Origin: RUG754 sp964345365
Lineage (GTDB): Bacteria; Bacillota; Clostridia; Peptostreptococcales; Anaerovoracaceae
Reading direction: 5' to 3'
Assembly: GCA_964345365.1 (NCBI GenBank)
Contig: CAYFQR010000010.1
Coordinates: 1 to 44,207 of the forward strand
Length of the DNA: 44,207 nt
The stretch's first letter is position 1. Each line of letters begins with the position of its first letter. The position numbers were made by a program, and so were the translations under genes. Below are positions 1-7,617 of the stretch, one piece after another. Under the pieces are notes generated by a model, which saw only the letters and a program-made list of their open reading frames with translations, ran no database searches and was not told where the DNA came from.

Positions 1-74
1 TTATAGTATTGCAAGCCCAAAAATGTGGTATAATAGCTGCGTATGCAGCTATTATTATGAAATCATAAGCTGAC

Positions 75-269
75 GAGCGATAAGTGCTGCCGAGGCTTTG
101 CTTCCGCAGCGAATGCGCAATTGTCTGTGAAGAGAGCTTTGAAATCATCAAGTCCTCACAAGTGTTTGAGGGCGCAGCCCGAGTTCTTTAGAGGACATGA
201 TTTCATGCGAGCGAACAGTAACAATTGCATGAAGTGAGGACTTAAAAGACCGGCAGCAGCTTATCGCTC
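75..269. repeat. Large imperfect intergenic palindrome, copy A
   Basis: The outer arms GAGCGATAAGTGCTGCCG (75-92) and CGGCAGCAGCTTATCGCTC (251-269) pair over about 17 bp with one bulge. Inside them, GCAATTGT (118-125 region) faces ACAATTGC (about 222-229). GAAATCATCAAGTCCTC (about 137-153) faces GAGGACATGATTTC (about 192-205). The whole 195 nt can therefore fold as one long hairpin with a loop of roughly 35 nt. There is no open reading frame. The reverse complement of the right arm resembles the left arm of the palindrome at 18271-18462, including a shared TTAAGTCCTC word, so this is one copy of a dispersed family. Confidence 0.7.
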
Positions 270-277
270 ATAGCACA

Positions 278-317
278 TGGTATAATGATTAAATCGCTTT
301 GCTCTGCAATCATTATA
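278..317 (+). promoter_or_regulatory. Extended -10 promoter followed by hairpin
   Basis: TGGTATAAT at 278-286 fits an extended -10 element (TGnTATAAT). No good -35 is visible, which is usual for extended -10 promoters. TATAATGATT (281-290) and AATCATTATA (308-317) form a perfect 10-bp inverted repeat around the start of the predicted transcript. The same TGGTATAAT word occurs at 26-34, where it is also followed by a hairpin (AATAGCTGC / GCAGCTATT, loop GTAT). This site is a plausible promoter for the metallo-hydrolase gene at 372. Confidence 0.4.
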
Positions 318-371
318 CGGGATAATATTTGCGTAGCCATAAAAAGAATACTACATGGAGAAATTAGACGA

Positions 372-1172
372 ATGAATTTAGGAATATGTACCCTTGCATC
401 ATCAAGCTCGGGGAATTGTTATATTATAAAAAGTGAAAACACCGTTCTTCTTTTGGACATAGGAATAACGGCAAAAAAACTTGAGACGGACATGGCGAGA
501 TTGGGACTCGGCACGAAAGATATCGACGGAGTGCTTATAACACACGAGCATACAGACCACGTTAAAGGGTTAAAAACCTTGATGAATCGCACAACCTGTC
601 CGGTGTTCATGACAGAAGGGACAAAAACGGCATATATTAAAAAGAATCAAACAATTTCTTATCAAAGAATTAACACAATCATAGCGGGCAAACGGTATAT
701 AATAAATGATATTGAGGTAACACCGTTTAGCGTATCACACGATGCAGCAGAACCGGTTGCTTTTGCGTTCAAAAAAGACGGCGCCAAGATAGCGGTATTG
801 ACCGATACGGGCTATATTACCGAAGAAATATTTAACAATATTAAGGATGCCGATATCTTAGCGATAGAAGCTAATCACGAGCGAAATATACTTTTGTATG
901 GAAGATATCCATACTCCCTGAAATACAGGATACTTTCGGACGAGGGACATCTTTCCAATGAAGCCTGTGCCGGTTGTATAGTAAGGCTTCTAAAGGAGAA
1001 TGCCTCCTGCCCGACCGTTATGCTCGCTCACTTGAGCAGAGAAAACAATTCGCCCGCACAAGCCCTGATAACAATCAGAAACGAGATTGAAGAGAACGGG
1101 TTTTTTGTCGGAACGGATTTGGAACTTTCGGTATTGGAACCTGAGACCATGTCGGAAGTAGCGGTTATATGA
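372..1172 (+). CDS. MBL-fold metallo-hydrolase (YycJ/WalJ-like)
   Basis: This 266-residue cytosolic protein belongs to the metallo-beta-lactamase fold. It opens with MNLGICTLASSSSGNC, typical of the YycJ/WalJ branch. The metal-binding HxHxDH motif is H58, H60, D62, H63, followed by the Asp of LTDTGY and a late HLSxENN motif. YycJ proteins are proposed DNA or RNA exonuclease-like hydrolases; in other Firmicutes the gene often sits in the walRK operon, but no WalRK genes are nearby. The ATG at 372 is preferred over the upstream in-frame ATG at 285 because family homology begins there, GGAG lies about 11 nt upstream, and 285 falls inside the promoter hairpin. The substrate cannot be told from sequence. 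The gene precedes the ATP synthase operon by about 100 bp and is probably independent of it. Confidence 0.85.
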   Translation: MNLGICTLASSSSGNCYIIKSENTVLLLDIGITAKKLETDMARLGLGTKDIDGVLITHEHTDHVKGLKTLMNRTTCPVFMTEGTKTAYIKKNQTISYQRINTIIAGKRYIINDIEVTPFSVSHDAAEPVAFAFKKDGAKIAVLTDTGYITEEIFNNIKDADILAIEANHERNILLYGRYPYSLKYRILSDEGHLSNEACAGCIVRLLKENASCPTVMLAHLSRENNSPAQALITIRNEIEENGFFVGTDLELSVLEPETMSEVAVI

Positions 1173-1276
1173 AAAAAAGTATAATCAATAGCCATAGCCG
1201 AATCGATAAATACAGTAAATATGTATGACAGACAGGTATAACGAATAAATCAAAAACCTACGAGGAGAAAACAAAA

Positions 1277-2113
1277 ATGGACAAACGAAAACGCAAGACG
1301 ATGCTAATCATCTTCGGCTGCATCGCGGCAGTGCTTCTTGCAGGAATATTTCTTACTATAGACGACACGGGGCATGATGAAAGCATTCAGGTATTGATGC
1401 GGGACGCAGTGCTCCATGATGTAAACAGAATAAACTTTTTCGGAATTGACTCAAGCCCCGGACTTGTAGCGGGTTATGTGGTAACCGGCATAATCACCGT
1501 ATTTGCGATATTTATCAGAATCTTTTTTATACCGAAATTCAAAACGATACCGGGTAGAGTGCAATCAATTATTGAAATGCTGGTGGGGACTTTTGATAGG
1601 ATGAGTATCAATTCCGGAACGAAGAGCACAGGCCTGCTCGGTGCATATATATTTGCGGCGGGCGTTTATATTTTTACCGGAACGATGGGAGAGCTCTTCG
1701 GGATTCAGGTAATCGCTACAAACGGCAATTCGGTATCGCTTCCCGCGCCGCTTTCGGACATAAACGGGGCGATAATGATGGGTTGTACTTCTTATCTGTT
1801 CATAATGCTCGGCGGCATACTGAACAACGGGCCGAGAGGAATACTTCTCACGATAAAAGAATTTTCGCTTCCCGTTTCGATGAGTTTCAGGTTGTTCGGT
1901 GCGCTTCTTTCAGGAGCACTTGTAACAGAACTTGTGTATCATTACACGCAGCTCAGTTTCGTTTTGCCTGTGCTTGTGGCCATAATGTTTACCTGCTTGC
2001 ATGCATTGATACAGGCATATGTGCTGACCATGCTCGTTTCACTGTTTTTCGGAGAGGTATCAAAACCGAAAGAGAAACGTATACCGAAACGCATGGAGCA
2101 TATAAACGTATAA
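1277..2113 (+). CDS. atpB: F-type ATP synthase subunit a
   Basis: Subunit a of the membrane Fo sector forms the ion half-channels against the c-ring. The 278-residue protein has several hydrophobic segments (about 10-28, 65-85, 120-145, 170-190, 200-222, 228-258). The essential channel arginine is R205 in SMSFRLFGALLSG, and the paired glutamine is Q246 in LHALIQAYVLTML; both are in the expected places. Length is normal for the family. RBS GAGGAG lies about 10 nt before the ATG. It is the first gene of a seven-gene operon; no atpI precedes it. The 104 bp upstream hold a TATAAC (1238-1243) but no convincing -35, so the operon promoter is unresolved. Confidence 0.95.
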   Translation: MDKRKRKTMLIIFGCIAAVLLAGIFLTIDDTGHDESIQVLMRDAVLHDVNRINFFGIDSSPGLVAGYVVTGIITVFAIFIRIFFIPKFKTIPGRVQSIIEMLVGTFDRMSINSGTKSTGLLGAYIFAAGVYIFTGTMGELFGIQVIATNGNSVSLPAPLSDINGAIMMGCTSYLFIMLGGILNNGPRGILLTIKEFSLPVSMSFRLFGALLSGALVTELVYHYTQLSFVLPVLVAIMFTCLHALIQAYVLTMLVSLFFGEVSKPKEKRIPKRMEHINV

Positions 2114-2160
2114 TCACGAAAATACAAAAAATATTTATAGACACTTGGAGGATTCTCAAA

Positions 2161-2499
2161 ATGAAAACATTAAAAACACTTGCTGCAATTTTATTTGTAA
2201 TGATGATTATATTCGTTGTTATGACGCCTACTTTCGCATTTGCGGAAAACGGAGAGCAGGTAGCTTCAGAGGACGGCAAATATATAAAAACCATCGCCGT
2301 AGCCATCGCAATCGGTCTTACTGCAGGATGCGGAGCAATCGCCATGGGACTTGCCACCGGGAAAACCAATGAGGCGATATCCAGGCAGCCTGAGGCGAAG
2401 AACGATATAAGGTCTTCATTCATGCTCGGACTTGTATTCATAGAGACAGCTATCATTTATGCACTTCTTGCAGCAATACTCATCATATTCGTAATGTAA
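2161..2499 (+). CDS. atpE: F-type ATP synthase subunit c with signal-like N-terminal extension
   Basis: The proteolipid of the rotor ring is 112 residues, longer than the usual 75-90. Residues 1-28 (hydrophobic, ending TFAFA-EN) look like a signal peptide. The hairpin then follows: helix 1 about 42-66, polar loop SRQPEAKND (74-82), helix 2 about 84-112. The ion-binding carboxylate is E95 in FIETAIIY, with T96 next to it. In Na+-type rings such as Ilyobacter tartaricus a helix-1 Gln (Gln32) and Glu65-Ser66 bind Na+; here the position aligned with Gln32 is M62. The Na+ signature is therefore only half present, and I lean to H+ without certainty. The ATG at 2161 follows GGAG; the open frame extends further upstream but without homology. 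Confidence 0.93.
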   Translation: MKTLKTLAAILFVMMIIFVVMTPTFAFAENGEQVASEDGKYIKTIAVAIAIGLTAGCGAIAMGLATGKTNEAISRQPEAKNDIRSSFMLGLVFIETAIIYALLAAILIIFVM

Positions 2500-2511
2500 A
2501 GGAGGTCTGCT

Positions 2512-3024
2512 ATGACTAATTTACCGCTTAACATTAACATTACACAGATAATGCTGCATCTTTTGAATTTTTTAATTCTGTTTGCGGTGCTGTATTTTTT
2601 GCTGTATAAGCCTGTTAAGAACTTTATGGAAAAAAGAGATAATGAATACAGGGAAATGGATGAAAAGGCGAGAGAAAATCTTGCAGCTACAGAATCCGTA
2701 CGTCAGGATTATGAGCAAAAAATCTATAACTTTGAGCAGGAAGTGACGGAGATACGCGAAAAAGCACGCAAGGACACCGAACGCATCAATGCCAAGAGAA
2801 TTCAGGATGCACATGAAACAGCGGCTAAGATAATTTCCGATGCAAAGAAAGAGGCGCTGAGGGAAAAACAAAAGATAATAGCCGAAGCGCAGGCGGATAT
2901 ATCCGACATGGTTACGGATGCTATTGAGAAACTCGCACTTGAAAACACCACTTCTGAAGTCTACGACCAATTCCTTGATGCTGTAGAGTTCCTTGACGAA
3001 AGAGGTTCCAAGCATGAACAATAA
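2512..3024 (+). CDS. atpF: F-type ATP synthase subunit b
   Basis: Subunit b is the peripheral stator stalk that joins Fo to F1. The 170-residue protein has one N-terminal membrane span (about 11-31, IMLHLLNFLILFAVLYFLLY), the conserved KPVKNFMEKR at the membrane exit, and then a long charged helix (about 40-150) rich in Glu, Lys and Ala that would form the dimeric coiled coil. RBS AAAGGAGG lies just upstream, 12 nt after atpE. The last 11 nt overlap the predicted ATG of the downstream delta-alpha fusion gene, suggesting translational coupling. The end of b is the natural partner of the delta C-terminal domain, which in this operon is carried on alpha. Confidence 0.93.
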   Translation: MTNLPLNINITQIMLHLLNFLILFAVLYFLLYKPVKNFMEKRDNEYREMDEKARENLAATESVRQDYEQKIYNFEQEVTEIREKARKDTERINAKRIQDAHETAAKIISDAKKEALREKQKIIAEAQADISDMVTDAIEKLALENTTSEVYDQFLDAVEFLDERGSKHEQ

Positions 3025-4768
3025 CGAAAAAAACAAAGCGAAACGTGCGGTCCTTTACTCATCCGAACAGCCGAATGAAATTCAGACGGAACGTTTCAAA
3101 GCGTTTATAGCAAAAAAATACGGGGAAAAGGTCGAATTCGTTTGGGAAGAAAACAAGGCGTTTCCGGAAGGCTTCAGACTCGAAGTCGGCTCCGAAATAT
3201 ATGACTGGTCTGTCGGAGGCAGATTCAGACAGCTCAGGGATACACTTGTCAAGGTTCCGACCGAGAACGGCAACATCATTCCTCTACTAAAAGAAACCGT
3301 AAGACAGTGGACGCCGGAAGCGCTCGCACAGGAAATAGGTGCCGTAACGACAATCGGTGACGGAATTGCGACGGTCGAGGGGCTCGACGGTGCGACATAC
3401 GGTGAGATTTTACTTTTTTCCGACGGTGTCAGAGGAATGGTTCAGGACATAAGAGCCAATGAAATCGGCTGCATACTCTTTGACGACGATGAAAGCGTCA
3501 TAGAAGGCAGCGCGGTGCTTCGTACAGATAAAACAGCGGGAGTACCGGTCGGAGAGGATTATCTGGGAAGAGTAGTAGACGCACTGGGAGTTCCCATAGA
3601 CGGACTTGGCGAAATAAGTGCGGACGGTTATTACCCTATCGAAAGGCAGGCTCCGGGAATAATCGAAAGACAACCTGTAGACACTCCGCTCGAAACGGGG
3701 ATACTTGCGATAGATGCGATGTTTCCTATAGGGCGCGGACAGAGAGAACTCATCATCGGCGACAGGCAAACCGGTAAAACGGCGATTGCACTTGATGCTA
3801 TAATAAACCAAAAAGGAAAAGACTGCATATGCATCTACGTCGCCATCGGACAAAAAACCGGCTCCGTTGTACAGGTTGCGGAAACCTTGAAGAAATACGG
3901 TGCACTTGAATATTCCGTAATTGTATGCGCTACGGCTTCCGACAGTGCTCCGCTTCAATATGTAGCTCCGTATTCGGGTTGTGCAATAGGCGAATATTTT
4001 ATGAACAAGGGCAAGGATGTGCTCATAATCTATGATGACCTTTCCAAACACGCCGTAGCGTACAGAACACTTTCATTGCTTTTAGGAAGACCGCCGGGAC
4101 GAGAAGCTTATCCGGGGGACGTATTTTATTTGCACTCAAGACTGCTCGAGAGGGCGGCAAGGCTTTCGGACGAAATCGGAGGCGGATCTATTACGGCGCT
4201 TCCGATAGTAGAAACCCAAGCGGGTGACGTAAGCGCTTACATACCTACAAACATCATTTCGATAACGGACGGACAGATATTCTTGGAGAGCGATCTTTTC
4301 TTCTCGGGTCAGCGTCCGGCTGTCAATGTCGGACTTTCCGTATCCAGAGTCGGAGGAGACGCACAGACGAAAGCGATGAAAAAAGCTGCGGGAACACTTA
4401 GACTTGACCTTGCACAGTATAGAGAAATGGAAGTGTTTACACAGTTTGCGTCCGACTTGGATGATGCAACTCGTGATCAGCTTGTGTACGGTCAAGGATT
4501 AATGAGACTTTTAAGGCAGGGTCAATACAGGCCTTGGAAACAGCACGAACAGGTAATAATGCTTGTAGCTGCGCTTTCACATGCTATTCAGTCAATAAAA
4601 GCTGAAGAAATCAACATATTTATAAGAGATATGTTGGACTATTTCGATGCGAAATTCCCTGAAATCGGTGATGAAATCACACAGCATGCTGTGCTCACCG
4701 ATGAACTCAGGCAGAATATAATAAACACAGCTAAAGAATTTGCAAATGGCTACCACCAAAGAACTTAA
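3014..4768 (+). CDS. atpA: F-type ATP synthase alpha subunit with fused delta C-terminal domain
   Basis: Residues from about 87 onward are a complete alpha subunit: the N-terminal beta-barrel (GDGIATVEGLDGA), Walker A GDRQTGKT at 249-256, and the C-terminal helical bundle. The total is 584 residues against the usual 500-510. The extra N-terminal part (about 11-80) is not alpha-like. Its pattern (RFKAFIAKKYGEKVEF, then FRLEVGSEIYDWSVGGRF and RQLRDTL) matches the C-terminal domain of the delta/OSCP subunit, whose hallmark is a G-D-x-x-D-x-S-x-x-G-R-L type motif. No separate atpH lies between atpF and atpA, its usual place, and the delta N-terminal domain is absent. ATG 3014 (AGAGG 9 nt upstream) is preferred over TTG 2993. 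The stop overlaps atpG by 23 nt. Confidence 0.9.
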   Translation: MNNNEKNKAKRAVLYSSEQPNEIQTERFKAFIAKKYGEKVEFVWEENKAFPEGFRLEVGSEIYDWSVGGRFRQLRDTLVKVPTENGNIIPLLKETVRQWTPEALAQEIGAVTTIGDGIATVEGLDGATYGEILLFSDGVRGMVQDIRANEIGCILFDDDESVIEGSAVLRTDKTAGVPVGEDYLGRVVDALGVPIDGLGEISADGYYPIERQAPGIIERQPVDTPLETGILAIDAMFPIGRGQRELIIGDRQTGKTAIALDAIINQKGKDCICIYVAIGQKTGSVVQVAETLKKYGALEYSVIVCATASDSAPLQYVAPYSGCAIGEYFMNKGKDVLIIYDDLSKHAVAYRTLSLLLGRPPGREAYPGDVFYLHSRLLERAARLSDEIGGGSITALPIVETQAGDVSAYIPTNIISITDGQIFLESDLFFSGQRPAVNVGLSVSRVGGDAQTKAMKKAAGTLRLDLAQYREMEVFTQFASDLDDATRDQLVYGQGLMRLLRQGQYRPWKQHEQVIMLVAALSHAIQSIKAEEINIFIRDMLDYFDAKFPEIGDEITQHAVLTDELRQNIINTAKEFANGYHQRT

Positions 4769-5678
4769 AAACAGAATAAACAGCGTTAAGGACACACAGA
4801 AGATTACGAATGCTATGTATCTCATCTCCTCGACAAAGATGAGAAAAGCAAAAAAGGAACTCGAGCTTACGAGACCTTTTTTTGACATGCTCAAAAGTCA
4901 GCTGGTCAGTATGGTAAATATTTCCGAGAATGTCAGGTCTAAATTCATCAGAAAAACTGATGAACCGGCTCGAAACGGCAAGAAAGTCGGCACTCCCGGC
5001 TATCTTGTGGTAACGGCAGACAAGGGACTTGCGGGGCCATATAACCAAAATGTAATCAAAAAGGCAATGGCGCTTATAAAAAAATCAGATGATTATAAAC
5101 TGTTTGTAGTCGGAGAATACGGCAGACATTTTTTTGAGGCACATGGTTTAGAAATTGAAGAAAGCTTCCTCTATACTGCACAGAACCCTACTCTTAGGAG
5201 AGCGAGGGAAATCACGGCACTTCTTTTAGATACATTTGTGAGAGGTGAGATATCCAAGATATTCGTTGTATATACCGACTTCACAAACGGACTTTCGGGC
5301 GGAGTTCCGACATTTACGGAACTTGTGCCGTTCGACAGAAGCGAATTCGCCATTTCCGATTTGTCGGAGGCGGCTTTCGACCCTATGCAGTTTGAGTATG
5401 AGCCCGATATAGAAACGGTTATAGACAATATAATCCCGAGCTACGTTACGGGCTACATATACGGTGTGCTTGTAAACAGCTTTTGCTCCGAACAGAATGC
5501 GAGGATGTTGGCCATGGATTCTGCAAACAAAAATGCCGAGGAGCTTTTGGATTTTTTGAACCTTCAGTACAACCGTGTTCGCCAAAGTGCGATTACACAG
5601 GAAATAACTGAGGTTACGGCGGGTTCAAGAGGACAGAAGGAGCAGCAAAAGAAGAAAAAAAGAGAGGAGAATCTCTAA
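4746..5678 (+). CDS. atpG: F-type ATP synthase subunit gamma
   Basis: Gamma is the central rotor shaft of F1. The protein is 310 residues. The N-terminal helix is typical (KELKNRINSVKDTQKITNAMYLISSTKMRKA, about 5-35), followed by the Rossmann-like core and the C-terminal helix (MLAMDSANKNAEELLDFLNLQYNRVRQSAITQEITEVTAGS). The family normally ends near ITEIVGGA. This copy carries an additional basic, glutamine-rich tail after that point (GQKEQQKKKKREENL), whose role is unknown. ATG 4746 lies inside the end of atpA; there is little Shine-Dalgarno, so translational coupling to atpA is likely. An in-frame TTG at 4740 is less likely as the start. Confidence 0.94.
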   Translation: MATTKELKNRINSVKDTQKITNAMYLISSTKMRKAKKELELTRPFFDMLKSQLVSMVNISENVRSKFIRKTDEPARNGKKVGTPGYLVVTADKGLAGPYNQNVIKKAMALIKKSDDYKLFVVGEYGRHFFEAHGLEIEESFLYTAQNPTLRRAREITALLLDTFVRGEISKIFVVYTDFTNGLSGGVPTFTELVPFDRSEFAISDLSEAAFDPMQFEYEPDIETVIDNIIPSYVTGYIYGVLVNSFCSEQNARMLAMDSANKNAEELLDFLNLQYNRVRQSAITQEITEVTAGSRGQKEQQKKKKREENL

Positions 5679-5680
5679 CG

Positions 5681-7072
5681 ATGATAGGAAATATAGTTCA
5701 GATATCAGGTTCCGTAGTCGATGTCAAATTCGACCAGGGACATCTTCCGAGAATCAAAGAAGCCATAAAAGTAAATCTCGCTGACGGCGAAGAGGGCGTA
5801 ATGGAAGTAGCGCAGCATATAGGAAATGATACCGTCAGGTGCATCATGCTTGCTTCATCCATGGGTCTTTATAAGGGCATGGAAGTTGAGTCTACAGGAG
5901 GCAACATTAAGGTTCCGGTGGGTGCAGCTACACTCGGCCGTATGTTTAACGTGCTCGGGAAACCGATAGACGGCGGCGAAGACATACCTTCCTCGAACGA
6001 GAGATGGAGCATACACAGAAAGGCACCTTCATTTGAAGACCAATCACCTGCAGTAGAGATGCTCGAAACCGGAATCAAAGTAATAGACTTGCTTGAACCG
6101 TTCCCTAAGGGAGGCAAAATCGGCTTATTCGGAGGAGCAGGTGTCGGCAAGACCGTACTTATTCAGGAGCTTATACATAATGTAGCCTTGGAACACGGCG
6201 GATATTCCATATTTACCGGAGTAGGTGAGCGTTCGAGAGAAGGAAACGACCTTTGGAAAGAGATGAGAGAAGCCGGAGTCATGGACAAGACGGCTATGGT
6301 ATTCGGCCAGATGAACGAAGCGCCCGGAGTGAGAATGAGAGTAGGGCTTTCAGGACTCACTATGGCGGAATATTTCAGAGATATTCAGAACAAAGACGTA
6401 CTTCTCTTCATAGATAACATATTCAGATTCGTGCAGGCGGGCTCGGAAGTATCGACGCTGCTCGGACGTATGCCTTCAGCGGTAGGCTATCAGCCGACGC
6501 TCGCTGAGGAAATGGGAGCGCTCCAGGAGAGAATAACCTCTACAAAGTCAGGTTCGATAACTTCCGTTCAGGCGGTATATGTGCCCGCGGACGACCTTAC
6601 CGACCCAGCACCTGCGACGACATTCTCTCACCTTGACGCCACAACGGTACTATCGAGAAAAATAGCGGAGCAGGGACTGTATCCTGCAGTTGACCCGCTT
6701 GAATCCACATCCAGAATCTTGGAAGCGGATATAGTCGGCGAAGAACACTATTTTGTAGCCAGAAAAGTTCAGGAGATACTTCAGAAATATTCCGAACTTC
6801 AGGACATAATCGCCATACTCGGCATGGACGAGCTGAGTGAAGAGGATAAGCTCACAGTGTGGCGTGCGCGAAAGATACAGAGATTCCTCGCACAGCCTAC
6901 TCATGTGGCTGAAAAATTCACCGGCATGCCGGGAATCTATGTGCCTATCGAAGAAACGGTCAAGGGATTTAAGGCTATAATCGAAGGTGAGATGGATGAA
7001 TATCCTGAAATGGCGTTCTTTAATGTAGGCACGATTGATGATGTAATTGCAAAAGCGAGGGGGAAAAGATGA
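5681..7072 (+). CDS. atpD: F-type ATP synthase subunit beta
   Basis: Beta is the catalytic nucleotide-binding subunit of F1. It is 463 residues, a normal length. Visible landmarks are the N-terminal beta-barrel, Walker A GGAGVGKT at 151-158, the catalytic GERSREGNDL segment, the Walker B stretch (VLLFIDNIFRF), and the DELSEED lever motif, which is conserved here as DELSEED. The ATG lies 2 nt after the atpG stop, and the GAGAGGAG just upstream serves as RBS inside the atpG end. Nothing is unusual in this subunit, which shows the operon is functional as a whole despite its odd alpha and gamma subunits. Confidence 0.97.
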   Translation: MIGNIVQISGSVVDVKFDQGHLPRIKEAIKVNLADGEEGVMEVAQHIGNDTVRCIMLASSMGLYKGMEVESTGGNIKVPVGAATLGRMFNVLGKPIDGGEDIPSSNERWSIHRKAPSFEDQSPAVEMLETGIKVIDLLEPFPKGGKIGLFGGAGVGKTVLIQELIHNVALEHGGYSIFTGVGERSREGNDLWKEMREAGVMDKTAMVFGQMNEAPGVRMRVGLSGLTMAEYFRDIQNKDVLLFIDNIFRFVQAGSEVSTLLGRMPSAVGYQPTLAEEMGALQERITSTKSGSITSVQAVYVPADDLTDPAPATTFSHLDATTVLSRKIAEQGLYPAVDPLESTSRILEADIVGEEHYFVARKVQEILQKYSELQDIIAILGMDELSEEDKLTVWRARKIQRFLAQPTHVAEKFTGMPGIYVPIEETVKGFKAIIEGEMDEYPEMAFFNVGTIDDVIAKARGKR

Positions 7073-7476
7073 ACACCTTTAGTCTGCAAATATTAGCGGC
7101 GGGCAGGCCGTTTTATCAGGGAGAATGTGAATCGCTTGTTCTGCCTCTTACTGTCGGACAGTACGGTATTAAGGCGGATCATTCCAATGTGATTGCAGGC
7201 ATAGTCCCGGGGCTTCTGATGTATAGAGATGAACTGGGGAACGAAGTACAGGCGGAAGTATCGGACGGAATGGTAAAAGTAGACCATAATGAAGTCCTCG
7301 TGCTTGTGGAGACGGTGGAGCTTCCTGAGGAAATAGACGCACATCGAGCAGAGCTTGCGGCGGAGCGGGCGAGGGAAGAGCTTCTTCAAAAACGCAGTCG
7401 GCAGGAATACCTGCTTGCACAAGCGGGACTTGCCCGAGCGACATCAAGACTCAAAGTATCAAAGATGAGAAAATAA
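7069..7476 (+). CDS. atpC: F-type ATP synthase subunit epsilon
   Basis: Epsilon caps the rotor and can inhibit hydrolysis. The 135-residue protein has the N-terminal beta-sandwich (FSLQILAAGRPFYQGECESLVLP, with GIKADHSNVIAGI) and a C-terminal helical hairpin (about 88-130). The start overlaps the atpD stop by 4 nt (ATGA), so translation is coupled. It is the last gene of the operon. A terminator-like hairpin follows at 7546-7617. Confidence 0.93.
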   Translation: MNTFSLQILAAGRPFYQGECESLVLPLTVGQYGIKADHSNVIAGIVPGLLMYRDELGNEVQAEVSDGMVKVDHNEVLVLVETVELPEEIDAHRAELAAERAREELLQKRSRQEYLLAQAGLARATSRLKVSKMRK

Positions 7477-7545
7477 AGATATGAAAGAAATCTAAAATCG
7501 GGAAAATAAGGTTTCCAATAAGAGTAATTAATCGGAACAAGATGA

Positions 7546-7617
7546 TTATCCAAAAAACCCTCCTAAATCAGACAAGGCAAATGCCGAAATCCGTTTAAGA
7601 GAGTTTTTTATTTGGAT
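7546..7617 (+). terminator. Imperfect terminator hairpin after atpC
   Basis: The left arm TCCAAAAAACCCTCCTAAA and the right arm TTTAAGAGAGTTTTTTATTTGGA pair imperfectly, with a small 3-nt asymmetry. The loop holds a short inner hairpin (GGCAAATGCC). The right arm contains a run of six T. It is a plausible end of the atp operon, although the mismatches make it weaker than the other terminators in the window. Confidence 0.45.

Noticed and set aside
75..269. 6S RNA or RNase P RNA candidate
   Set aside because: The length and hairpin shape loosely resemble 6S RNA, but the arm recurs at other loci and conserved RNase P or 6S features are not seen, so a repeat element is more likely.
2161..2499. 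Clear Na+-type ATP synthase
   Set aside because: The helix-1 glutamine expected for Na+ binding is Met, so only part of the signature is present.
3410..4051. Long minus-strand open frame opposite the alpha subunit
   Set aside because: It is antisense to a conserved Walker A region and has no start context or homology.
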